Shown in pieces: positions 21,252-31,599 of a stretch of 64,000 bases of DNA. Under the pieces are notes generated by a model, which ran no database searches, was not told the origin of the DNA, and saw only the letters and a list, made by a program, of their open reading frames with translations. Source of the stretch: Adiantum capillus-veneris (taxonomy: Eukaryota; Streptophyta; Polypodiopsida; Polypodiales; Pteridaceae); assembly GCA_014529385.2 (NCBI GenBank), contig CM043963.1:93119912-93183911 (forward strand). The letters run 5' to 3'. A program made the translations under genes and the position numbers. Each line of letters begins with the position of its first letter. The stretch's first letter is position 1.

Positions 21252-22292
21252 TATGTGGCTCAAAGAGTGAGAAATCAATTTACGATGATGAAAATATGTT
21301 CATGTTTATAGCAAACCAAAATTACAAACCTAGAGGATATCCTCCTAGGATAGGATAGCGAATCAGAGCACCACCAGCTACCGAGTTGGAAGGTCCATGC
21401 TATGAATGTGGAGGTGACCATTGGGCATGAGTTTGTCCAAAAAATTACCAATGAGCAAAAATATTTTGATTCTATGATGGATGCGCAATAAATCACCTCA
21501 TACAACATTGTGCTAAGAATCCAAAAAACAAGAAAAAAATGATAGTGAACGCCATATTGGAGTTTTACCTTGTTCAAGTAGATTGGAGTTAGAGCTGAAA
21601 ATTCCTATCAAATTAGTGATTAGAGCTCAAGATCAAGAAGCAACAAAAAATAAGCCAGTGGTGAACGAGCTAAAACTTCAAAACAAATCAAGTTAGTGAG
21701 GACTCAATGGAAATCATGGAAAGCAAAAAGAGATAGAATAAAAGCTAAGAGGTTGAAGGAGAAGACAATCTTAGAGACCAAAATAAACCAAACAAGGGAA
21801 CAACTTAAATGTGAATGAGAGAATAAGGAAAATGCTAAGGGATTGGAAGCACAAAAGCAGTATTAGGAGGTTCGGTCTTGGTTGAGAAAGTGACCGAGCA
21901 TTTTAGATGCTATTTTGCAAGCCTATGAGGCTAGGTTGAAGACCAAACACTAGAACAAAGATTGTTGACCTATCCACCTCTTGAAATAGAAATGAAAAAA
22001 ACAGAAATATGCAAAAGTCTCATAGAAACAACTCAAGCTCTAATGCAGCCAAACACATTGAACATCCCTGAGTAAGTTGTGCATGTTCCAAAAAAAAAAC
22101 CGGAAGCGTACTAAAAGAAAACAAAACTAGCAAACCAATTGACCCATCTGTTCAATACCACCTCTTGCATAGCATTGTGTTAACCAATGCATCTCTTCTA
22201 TAAGCATGATAGGGCTACATTTCACGGCCTTGCATAGACACGTTGTTCGTGCCCATGCACATTGCACAAACCTTCGTCCGGGATGACTCAGT

Positions 22293-22308
22293 ATAGGGAG
22301 GGGGGGAG
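22293..22308 (+). other. polypurine tract
   Basis: tatagggagggggggag immediately before tgataatag, a plausible LTR start at 22309. The LTR end was not identified. Confidence 0.5.
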
Positions 22309-22823
22309 TGATAATAGTTGAAGCACCAAATTAGAAGATCTTAAGCTGCAAGATGAGGAAAAGACATGTATATATTGTATAAAGTGTGTTCTACCTGCCG
22401 CTTCAAGTTTTGCTTTTTATCAACTTTTTAGCAAAATTTTGCTCTTATCATGCATAATAGTGAGCCATATGGACAAATTTTGATGGGAGAGATGCCTAGA
22501 GTGAGAGTATGTACATATGAGTGTGAGGAATAATTTTGGAAATATTTTTGGCCAATTAATAACAATTTTTAGTAATTTGCTTTCTTTTTTAACCTAATAA
22601 TGATAAAAAATTAATAAACAAGCCAGGTTATTTGGATTTGAGTTCTGAAAGCAACACCAAATCTACAAAGCAACAGCTTCAAGCATGTCAAATATGGAAG
22701 GATTTGGTACATATCAAAGTTCAAGCCAACTTACAACGGACCAGAACTACAAAATTAAGGGAAATTAACAACCAGGTGTCTGATTGATGAGCCGTATGAG
22801 GTTTTGGTCCAAAATGGTTTCTA

Positions 22824-22848
22824 AACATGGATCGTGATCCATGATCCC
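22824..22848. repeat. GGATCGYGATCC palindrome (22.8 kb)
   Basis: aacatggatcgtgatccatg followed by atccc. Confidence 0.85.
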
Positions 22849-24700
22849 GTGAAGCAAAATTGTCAAAAGCTGGATGGAAATTGTGTGTACAAGTCAATGA
22901 ATGTGAAATTTTGCAAAATTTCAATGTTTGATCATGTTAAGTTTAGCATTGTCAGAGTTCAAGTGTAGAAATTTTGGTCTTGGGCAAAGTTCCGATGAGA
23001 AAAAGAGTTGGTGAGTTTAAAATATGTAAATGGAAGCAAAACTTGCTTGAAACGGTTGCCAAACTTGTCAAAGAGACTGGAGGGTCCAAACAGACTCAAA
23101 TTAGCGTAAAAGTCAATAGACAACTAGGATTTGGGTACTTCTTCAACTCCAAGTCATCATATTGGAATAGATTGATCATCATCAGGGATCAAAGATGCCA
23201 ACCAAAACCAAATATGGCAAAGTCGGACCAAATTGTGCCATAACTTGGGAAATCGAGAACTTAACACTAGGTTGGTAATGGGACACTTTTATATCCTGGG
23301 ACATTTTTATGTCCTGTTAAGTGACCATTTTCCTTGAATTATGTCAAGAGTTTCAAAATGGATTTTGAGGTGCTATATGTCTAGAAAGTTGTCTCATGAG
23401 CTGAAAAAAACTTGACATTTTTTGGAATGTCAATTCCATCTTTAACATTGTCCTTGCACAACATTTCACAACCTAAACTCTGTGAAAAAATGGGTCCTGT
23501 TTTTGTCTTTTTTCAACTTTTTGCAACTATACCACTCTAGAATTCATGTTTGTGAGGTCTATAATGATAGAGAACTATCTTTAGTAGTCCTCAACATGTC
23601 CTGATGCTTCTAGGGAGGAATAAATGTTAAAGTTGTAAGTTATGACCAAATTACAGAAATTGTCAAATCCTGTTTTTTAGCCAATTTTAGCTCTTCTATG
23701 ATTTTTTTGGTGGCTTTCATGATATCCAAATACAGTTTTGATTTTCTATGTCGCATATTGTAACATAGAGCTAATATTCCTTGAGTTTTGGGGCACCTAA
23801 TACCCTATTTTGCATAGTAGACAACGATGATTGATTTTTTCAATTATAGAAGAAAACGAAACATTCTAGTATATCAAGTATAGCTTTTTCAATATTGCTA
23901 GTTTCTTGTGACAACTACATGCATTTTGTAGGTAGTAACCATATCTAGTCATAAGGATCAAATTTGGCTAGATATTGAATAGTTTCTATGGGATTCTACA
24001 ACTCATAATGTTGAACCCAGTTTTTTCATGTTTGCTGTATTTAGCACTTCATCTTTGTCCCCAAGATTCCCCTTGGTAAAAGATGTATTATTCTTTTGAC
24101 ATGCTCCATGGCTCCTTATGAACCTAAAGGAAAATAGGGAACTAAGAAAAAATGAATATAATATTTGTATTGAGCGTGGCTATAGAAACTTTGATGATAG
24201 GTTTGCAGAATGGTAAAAATTCAACTTTTTTGTACCTATTTCTTTTGGCAAAACAAAAAATAGTGAGTGAGAAGCAATCATATGTTCTGATCACCAACCC
24301 ATTGAAGTTAACTAGGGAATTTATCTCAAGTCCTACAAAAATCCCTAATCTTATTTTTATGCAACAAAACGTAAGAAATGACTGTTTTGATGAAAATGTA
24401 CTGGTCCATCAACTTTGGAGGCTTGGTGTGATCAAAAGATGAGAAATTTTACAAGTTTCTTATTTTTTCCATGTGTAGTAGGCCTTGAACTATAACCTCA
24501 TGAAAGGATTTTACAAAATGACTGGATCTACTATGGTTTTGGAGGTTTTTTTCAAAACCCTGAAAGGAAACTTTTTTGTCCTGTTAGGTTACCAACCTAG
24601 TGTTAAGAAAAACTTGTCCAATTTCGAAAATATCTTCACTAGTGTGTTAGGATATGCTATAGGAACAGGTACCCCAATTCTCACCCAAAAAGGATGCCGA

Positions 24701-24725
24701 ATATGGGATCGTGATCCATGACCCC
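24701..24725. repeat. GGATCGYGATCC palindrome (24.7 kb)
   Basis: atatgggatcgtgatccatg followed by acccc. Confidence 0.85.
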
Positions 24726-24971
24726 TTGTGAGATTTACAGGCCAAAGTCATGCCATCAGGTCCCAAATGCGCAAAATAGGCCAACCTAAAATTTCAAATC
24801 ATTTGAGCTTCAAAACCCTAGCCAAAATGCCAAATTTCTCCTAGTCTAAGAAATATTTCAAAAAAAAAGAAAAGACATAAATCCTCAATCTAAACTCAAA
24901 AAGATTTGAACCATATCATCCCCTAAGCATGCTCAGTCAGATGGTGTCATCAAAATCTCCATATGTGTTTC

Positions 24972-24996
24972 AACATGGATCGCGATCCATGTCCCC
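24972..24996. repeat. GGATCGCGATCC palindrome (24.98 kb), perfect
   Basis: aacatggatcgcgatccatg followed by tcccc. The inner 18 bp, catggatcgcgatccatg, is a perfect palindrome. Confidence 0.9.
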
Positions 24997-25187
24997 ATGA
25001 GCCAAATCTAACCTATAACCATATGCTCGAGTGCATGTAGTTATCCAAGATGCACTGGTGAAGTTTGGTTGTCTTGATCAAGTTATGCTCATTTTTCATT
25101 TTATGTTCAAGTTTACATTTTTCCCACCTTTCTTAACAATCTTTTGGTCAAATTCAAGAGCTAATCGGGTGATTTTCTAATGCTAGA

Positions 25188-26160
25188 ATGCCTTGCAGAA
25201 GACCAAGAAAGAAATGGGAAGATCCCCCCAACCAAGTGGTGGAAATATCCTCCAATGAAAAAGCTCACATATTAGAGGATGAGCTTGCCAAAATATCAGT
25301 CAACATCTTTATTGGAAGGTTCCAAGTGGCTAATGGTACAAAGGTCAAGACAACCATATTTCCAAAAGAGCTATGTACATTGCATCAACAAAGAGAAGTG
25401 ATAAAGGGATCAAGGTGCTTGCAAATGGATACATTTTTTAGATTACCTCCATGGGGGAAAGATTTCCAAATGGCTCATGAGCTCCAAACATTCTTTTTGG
25501 GAAAGGATTGCAAAGGAAAACATTTAAGTTTTGAATCACCATCAAAAGGTTGATATGGTTTATAAGGTTGATGGTGATTCAAACCTTAAATGTTTTCCTT
25601 ATCTGTCATAGTGGCAGTACCTCAAAAAGGATTGCGAAGGAAAGGAACAAGGTGGATGTTGAGGTTGCTGATGTAGATGATGATGAGGATGATCTGAGCA
25701 AGCCCCTCAAAAAATGCAAAGCAGAAAGAATAAAAAAGATCAAGCAGTACAAAAAGAGGATAGCGGCATATGCAATGGAGCTTGTCGGCACAATGCACTA
25801 GCATATCCACAATGTATTGAAGCGAAAAACTGAATAGAGAGCTCAAGATGATTCTACCCCATTCAAAGCCTTGTAACCTTGTTCTAAAGGAAGTTTCCTG
25901 TATTTTATTCTCATTCCTTAAAGTTGACATGCAAGGCAAAGATCAAGATGAAGGGAAAGATGTAGACAAAGAGGGAACAAATGCAAATGTTGCCATAGTC
26001 TTAAAGCTTGAGAAAAGTGAATTTCTAGCGGAGGAAGAAATTGATGTTGTAGCTGAGGAGTAGGAGAGTGTAAATTTTGATGTTGCTCAATTTAGAGTTA
26101 GTACTATCATTGATGAGCCCACATAGAAGGTAGAGTTATCTGAGGCCTCTCTTACTCTTC
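25188..26160 (+). pseudogene. unrecognised ORF chain split by a hairpin
   Basis: The first part (25188-25550) begins MPCRRPRKKWEDPPNQVVEI and looks like a real protein of about 120 codons. After the hairpin at 25513-25600, another frame gives an acidic run (VEVADVDDDEDDLSK) and a Lys-rich helix (KKCKAERIKKIKQYKKRIAA). A third segment (25930-26060) has DEGKDVDKEGTNANVAIVLK. I do not recognise a family. The acidic/basic low-complexity tail is common in transposon-linked plant proteins, but nothing proves that. The DNA transposon at 26182 interrupts the continuing frame. Confidence 0.35.
25513..25600. repeat. 33-bp inverted repeat hairpin, 22-bp loop
   Basis: The arms 25513-25545 and 25568-25600 are complementary with one mismatch. 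The left arm starts aaggaaaacatttaag and the right arm ends cttaaatgttttcctt. The loop is about 22 bp. Flanking aaaggattgcRaaggaaa occurs on both sides (25503 and 25626) in direct orientation, as expected for an inverted duplication made during replication repair. Confidence 0.92.
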
Positions 26161-26173
26161 CAAACCTTCCTTC

Positions 26174-26181
26174 TTTTATAT
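26174..26181. repeat. left target-site duplication of 741-bp transposon
   Basis: ttttatat, identical to 26923-26930, directly outside the terminal inverted repeat. Confidence 0.8.
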
Positions 26182-26922
26182 CCCGGGGGATTCACCATGG
26201 AAAACGTATCGCACCACATAAGTGCAAGGGAGGGGGGGTTTTCTACAAGTTACATAAGCGTATAATATGGGTAGGCCCTCAATAATTTATCTCCTAAGCT
26301 TGAAAATAAGGGGGGGGGGGGGTGTGGAGTGAGAAAATGAGAAAATGAGAGGAAGTTTGTGTTTCAAAATCATGGCTTCCCAAAAGAGTCTTCCTTCAAA
26401 CTTGTGAGTCAATAGCTACCAAGATACATGCAAGAACCAATAGTACTTTGTATCAATTGTTTGTTTTGTTATTATAGTTCATTTGTTGAGGGATGAAAGC
26501 GATAAAGAGTTTGTATAGATGCAAATTTACACGGAGAACCTAGCACAACTTTATAGCCAAGTTTTCTTAGTAATTTAGATTGGTCAAAATTGGATGAGTA
26601 GCTAGAGTGCACGCTCGACGGGCACATAGTTTGAAAGTCAAACTAAGACACATTGAGGGTACATCTAGTTATCAACAAAAGTGGATCTTTAGTACATTGC
26701 CAGTCACTATGCTACACGCTCTTTGACTAGTTTTACTTAGTTAGATCATGTGAGACCTAAATTTATATGTAAAATAGAGGTATGATAGTTTTTTGCATTG
26801 ACTTTCGTATAAGCGTAGAAAGGGGGGTCATATTACATAATATGAGTAGTATATAGGGGTTTTATCAAAGTTGTCTGCTCGCAGGTGGCATCCTGTTTTG
26901 TATATAGAGTGAATCCCCCGGG
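26182..26922. mobile_element. non-autonomous DNA transposon, 741 bp, 8-bp target duplication
   Basis: The ends are 14-bp perfect inverted repeats, cccgggggattcac at 26182 and its complement gtgaatcccccggg ending at 26922. The flanks are perfect 8-bp direct repeats (ttttatat). An 8-bp duplication is usual for hAT elements, but the CCCGGG end is not the typical hAT CAG/TAG start, so the superfamily is open. No transposase ORF is present. Subterminal sequences partly mirror each other (cataagcgtataatat on the left, tataagcgtagaaa on the right). A 13-base G run lies near 26311. Removing the element with one duplication leaves an open frame across the site. Confidence 0.82.
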
Positions 26923-26930
26923 TTTTATAT
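26923..26930. repeat. right target-site duplication of 741-bp transposon
   Basis: ttttatat, identical to 26174-26181. Confidence 0.8.
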
Positions 26931-27218
26931 CAATGGAAAAGGTTATATCCCTCTCCGTGCTTACCATAATATATATGTTTTTCTAGTGATTGGGATTCAT
27001 TGTGTGTACAAATCCTCTTGGTTCATAGCAAGATAACTACACTTACGTCAAAATAAAAGTTATTTTCTATGAGGGATAGTATGATGGGATCTGGTGAAAG
27101 AAGTATTTCATTGAGCCTTTTTTTAAAAATGGCTAATCCATACATTAATTCTGATAGAACGCATAGAGTGGAAGCAATAGAAATTCAAATCATTTGGATT
27201 ATTCATCTATGATAGTAT

Positions 27219-27445
27219 TGTTGGAATTAGGGTTGCAGAGAGACACACACAGCTTGGAGAAGACGAAGGAAGCTCAAGGCACACAATAGAGAGCGTGTTA
27301 CTTAGTGTGCAATGGAAAGATAGATAGCCCTAGAGTGATGGGCGTATATACAATGCACGGGGCAAAAAACCTCCTAAAGAGGGAAAAAATGCCCCGGCGG
27401 TCCTAGTGTGTTTGCACACATCACTACCACATGTATATGGTAACA
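27219..27445 (-). repeat. 3' LTR of copia copy 1
   Basis: On the minus strand it starts tgttaccatatacatg and ends aaccctaattccaaca, with TG...CA ends and 227 bp. Copy 2's LTR has the same length. The purine tract actccaaggggaatt precedes it on the minus strand. Confidence 0.85.
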
Positions 27446-27590
27446 AATTCCCCTTGGAGTGATGCAGTGAACGAGAGCTGACACATGAGTAAAGGGAAGT
27501 GCCATGCCCTAAGGACATGATCAGTTCACAAAGGGGAGTAAGCCCAAAGCTTTGTGGAAAGCTTCACTGGCTTCTCACGAGACAATGCCT

Positions 27591-28590
27591 TTATGAAAAG
27601 ATCTGCAAGGTTGTCGTGTGTTGGCACATAAGCCAAGCTGATCTCTCCTGCTGAGAGCCTCTCCCTGACATAGTGGTAATGCACCTCAATGTGCTTTGTG
27701 GAGCATGAAAAACTGGGTTCCTCGCAACTGCCAATGCACTCAGACTGTTAGTGTAGATAGTGTTGGCAGTGTCCTGTCCAACACCCAAATCAGCCATAAG
27801 GCGTCTGAGCCATACACACTCAACCGTAGCTGTGAAGACTGCCTTGTACTCAGCCTCACAACTCGAAGTGGACACAGTAGGTTGCTTCTTGCTCAACCAT
27901 GATATACATGAACTACCAAGCATGAAACAAAAACCACTTGTGGACACTCGCGTGTCAAAACAACCAGCGCAATCTGAGTCCGAAAAAGCATGTAAGTCTG
28001 GCGGCAATGATCCCCCCTTGGGATAAAACAAGTCAAGATGTAAAATGCCACTAAGGTAGCGGAAAATCCTCTTGACAGCCTACCAATGCTTAGATCTTGG
28101 GCTATGTATAAATCTGCTGACCTATGAGACTGCAAACTGAATATCCGGCCTCGTGTTGCATACATAAATGAGGCATAGAGGATCCCCAGCATCATGTAGA
28201 ATCAACTTTAAACCTGTTTCCATGGGAGTGGCAATAGGTTTGCAATCCTCAAGTCCAAATTTACATAGCAATGTCTCTATGTAACTTTTCTGACACAAGG
28301 CAATACCACCATCACAGTGCTTAAACTGTATACTCAAGTAGTGATGCAACAACCCCAAATCTTTCATCTTGAAAGTAGCATTCAAATCAGCCTTAAATTC
28401 ATCAATATGTCTCTGATTTGGTCCAGTGATCAACAAATCATCGACATAAAGAACCACAATGAGAAGTACGTCACCCTCACGCTTTACATACAATGAGTGT
28501 CAGCTTTCTCATACCAAGCACGAGGAGATTGATTCAACCCATACAAAGCCTTCTTACATCTGCACACTTTGTCCTCTTTTCCTTTTATGA
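27591..28590 (-). pseudogene. copia RT C-terminal half and RNase H, copy 1
   Basis: The RT catalytic motif YVDDLLITG lies at about 28435-28461. ATFKMKDLGLLHHYL follows, then SYIETLLCKFGLEDCK and TGLKLILHDAGDP. RNase H has DSDCAGCFDTRVSTSGFCF, SKKQPTVSTSSCEAEYKAVF (catalytic Glu in SCEAEY) and NPVFHA. A frameshift follows FHAPQ, where the SKHIxxRYHYVR block is expected. Frames also shift near 28495 and 28120. RNase H would remove the RNA template during cDNA synthesis. Confidence 0.88.
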
Positions 28591-28603
28591 AAAAACCACG
28601 AGG

Positions 28604-30546
28604 CTACATTACATAAACTTCCTCAAATATGTCACCATTCAAGAAAGCAGTAACAATGTCTGATTGATGTACATCCCAACCAAAATGAGCTACCAATACA
28701 CATAGAAAACGCACAGTAGTCATACGACAAGTGGGAGCAAAAGTCTCTTCATAATCTATGCCTTTTTGTTGTGCATAACCTTTTGCAATAAGTCGAGCCT
28801 TATGGTGATCAATCTCACCCTCTGGCTTGCGTTTCAACTTGTAAACCCACTTCGTACCAATGGCCTTTTTACCAGGAGGCAAATCACATAGAGTCCATGT
28901 GTCATTTTCTATAAGTGCATCATATTCTGATTGCATGGCAGCCACCCAATTTTCTGAATTCTGTGCTTCATCAAAAGATAGAGTCTCCTCAACATCATGT
29001 AAGCTAGACACAACCAAATCATACCAATCTGATGTATAAGATGCATGGCGAGAGCCTGAACGAGTACGACTAGACAAAGGTGCATCCAATTTACTGTCAC
29101 GCAAAGTGTGCACCAGCCATTTTGGCATGCCTCTAGCTTGCTCATTTTCAGCCCTTTCCTCATCAAGTATATCATGTACATCTGCATCAGTAATTAGCTG
29201 ATCTAAAACATTTTTAGAAACCCCCAGAGGCTGTACATTTGCCTCATTGGAACTTGCATTCGTATTTCCACCACTGAAAAGAGACAACAAAATGTCATAA
29301 ATGTCCTGTGAGCTTACATTACTGTCTCTAGTACATGACAGCAAGGGCTGAACAGAATCTTCCACAAACACTATATCCCATGAAACCAGAATACGTTTTG
29401 TTTGCGGATGATACAACCTGTAACCTTTGCTTTCAGCAATATAACCAACAAAAATACATTTGACAGCCTTATCATCCAATTTTTTGCGCTGCACTTGTGG
29501 CACCAAAGCATATGCCAAACAACCAGAAACACGCATGTGCTCAATAGAAGGCTTTCTATCATGCCATGCTTCATATGGAGTAATAGACTGCAAAGCTTTC
29601 GTAGGACACCTGTTAAGTACATAAGTGGCACACATGATGGTCTCAAGCCAAAAAGAATGCGGCAAAGCTTGACTTTTGACCATACATCGTGCCATTTCCG
29701 TCAGTGACCTATTTTTCCTCTCATCAACAACATTTTGCTGAGGTGTATAAGGCACTGTACATTGGTTTTTTATCCCACGACTAGCCAAAAATGCATTAAA
29801 TTCATGAGACATATACTCCCCCCCTCGATCCGAACGGAGGGTGCCCATAGTACATTTCGAGACATTTTCAGCCATAGCCAGAGATTGTTTGAAGCACATA
29901 AAAACTTTGAAATTTTCTTTAGCGGAAATACCCATGCATGCCTGGAGTAATCATCAATGAAAGTCACGAAGTACAGGTAATTACCCAAGGACGGAGGAGT
30001 TTGCATGGGCCCACAAACATCACTATGCACAAGTTGCAACCTGCATGTGGCCCGAATTGAACCATCCTTTGGAAACTTAGAACGCTGCATCTTACCCAAA
30101 ATACAGCCTTCACAAACATGTTTGACAGGTGCTTCAAGAGGCGACAAAGAAGCAACCATATCAGATTTCTGCAAACGCAGAAAACTGGCAAAATTTAGAT
30201 GACCAAAACGTGCATGCCAAAGTTTTGCATCTGAAATAGCCCTTGAATCTGCAATAGCATTTGCGAAATTTTGTCCACACTTGTCATACAAAGTGAGCTT
30301 ATACAGCCCACAACACAAAAGGCCAGATGCAACAATTTCATCACCAAAACTGAGATCATGAACTGTACATGTATCATCCACAAATTTGACTACAAGTCCA
30401 AGTCTAGCTAGAGCGGATACAGACAAGAGATTCTTCTTGATCCTAGGTACATAAAGTGCATCAACAAGTGTGAAAGAACTGCCATTAGCAATAGTAAGCA
30501 CAATCTTTCCAACTCCCTGAACGGATAAGAGGCATTGTTGGCACAA
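28604..30546 (-). pseudogene. copia protease C-terminus, integrase and RT N-terminus, copy 1
   Basis: Minus strand. The pre-integrase zinc finger has LWHARFGHLNF and CEGCILGKM (HHCC). The catalytic triad is visible: HSDVCGPM (Asp), LRSDRGGEYMSHEF (Asp) and VVDERKNRSL (Glu). KRILVSWDIVFVED closes integrase. RT starts with NDTWTLCDLPPGKKAIGTKW and has DYEETFAPTCRMTTVRF and DIVTAFLNGDIFEEVYV. A frameshift near 29940 breaks the core between the first and second Asp. A stop follows YVM at 28604. Confidence 0.9.
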
Positions 30547-31097
30547 GTGACCGAATTCCCATGAGGGACAAACTCAAGAGAGGTAAACAATTCACGATGT
30601 GAGGTAATGTGCTTTGTAGCACCACTGTCGAAATACCACACATGTGAATCTACAGCAACTGACAAGCATGCATCATGGACAACAGGATTGTAAGTGCACT
30701 CTGTGCTAAAACCCCATTCTGCATCAACATCAACATTACAATCTTCTTTCACAGAAGACTCAACAATGGATGCATTTGTAGTGGGACCAGCATTTGCAGT
30801 GGAACCACCCTCTTTTTCCTTAGCCTCTTTGGCCTTCAACTTAGGACACGACTTGATCAAGTGATCATTAGCTTTACAATAATGGTAACGCATCTTCTTT
30901 TTGCCCTTATGACCAGAATTTCCAGACGAATTGCTGCCAGCGGAATCATTAGAAACAGAATTTTTTGCACTTGCAGTAGAACCATAAGAAGTGGCTGCAT
31001 TACTGTTACCACCCTTTCTTTGAGAAGCAATAAAAGCCTGTTCAACTGCACGCTGCCTAGTCCTGTTTTTTCTAGAAAGTGACTCTTGCAACAGCAA
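30408..31097 (-). pseudogene. copia nucleocapsid and protease, copy 1
   Basis: A basic, Ser/Asn-rich linker leads to a zinc knuckle that reads YHYCKANDHLIKSC. The first Cys of the CCHC pattern is replaced by Tyr (codon TAC), so the knuckle is broken. The protease motif is WYFDSGATKHITSHRELF, with the usual D-S-G-A. The frame is lost near FRELERLC. On the minus strand it follows the gag ORF after a stop. Confidence 0.85.
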
Positions 31098-31124
31098 TGT
31101 GCATAATGCATCAAACTTGACAAC

Positions 31125-31563
31125 TTAAGGATTTCCTTGGGTCATCAGTCTCCAAGTACTAGCAAAAGTATGGTAGGAATTTGGTAAGGCATCAAGAACA
31201 GTATGCACAAGGGAACTTTCTGAAATGACTTCACCTACAGAAATAAGTTGCTTATTGATATCCTTGACACTAGCAAGAAAAGTGTCCATATCATCTTCCT
31301 CATGCATAATCTTCGACTCCATCTCTTTACGCAGCAAAGTAATTTTAGCCTCATTGCGGCTTGCATAAAGACCTGCTAGAATATCCCAAGCCTGTTTTGT
31401 AGATTTTGCTGAACGAATGTGAGGAACAATGGTGCACTTCACAGACAACACAATCAATGCATGCATCCTTAACATCCCAATGAGCTTGTTCTGCCACCGT
31501 AGGCAAAACAACTCTAACAGCTGCAATCCTTGCAAGATCTGCAACATCCTGTAGGCGATGCAT
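31125..31563 (-). pseudogene. gag: copia gag, copy 1
   Basis: A UBN2/retrotran-gag type capsid region: AKSTKQAWDILAGLYASRNE, LLRKEMESKIMHEEDDMDTF and VHTVLDALPNSYHTFASTWR. It ends with a stop before the nucleocapsid. The N terminus is short and no LTR lies upstream, so the start of gag is missing. Confidence 0.85.
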
Positions 31564-31599
31564 TACCTACATCGCCTACATCCTCAGAACTGTGGGGAG

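Larger units (their letters stand above)
20990..22308 (+). pseudogene. gag: Ty3/gypsy gag relic with two zinc knuckles
   Basis: After element B, a decayed gag tail appears. CYECGGDHWA (21400-21429) and the later CAINHLIQHCAKNPKNKK (near 21481-21534) form two CCHC-like knuckles, the first broken by a stop. Upstream is a 38-codon tandem duplication. Downstream sequence to 22290 is charged and low complexity, with many stops. A purine tract closes it at about 22293-22308. This may be a gag-only, non-autonomous element or one that has lost pol. Confidence 0.6.
22309..25187. other. non-coding repeat-like stretch
   Basis: Long AT-rich sequence without a supportable gene. It may start as an LTR. 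It carries three ATGGATCGYGATCCAT-type palindromes (22825, 24704, 24973) and a pair of 19-bp inverted repeats at 23260-23278 and 24589-24607. Two short ORFs at 24152-24442 and 24485-24721 show no family signature. Confidence 0.45.

Noticed and set aside
26311-26323. 13-base G run as a functional G-quadruplex
   Set aside because: A single homopolymer, also prone to sequencing error; no further G-tracts with proper spacing.
27446-27523. Extension of the copia LTR to a start at tgatcatgtcc (27523)
   Set aside because: The similarity between copies continues there, but the RNase H reading frame also does, ending at that TGA. A purine tract and a TGTTAC start at 27445 give equal 227-bp LTRs in both copies.
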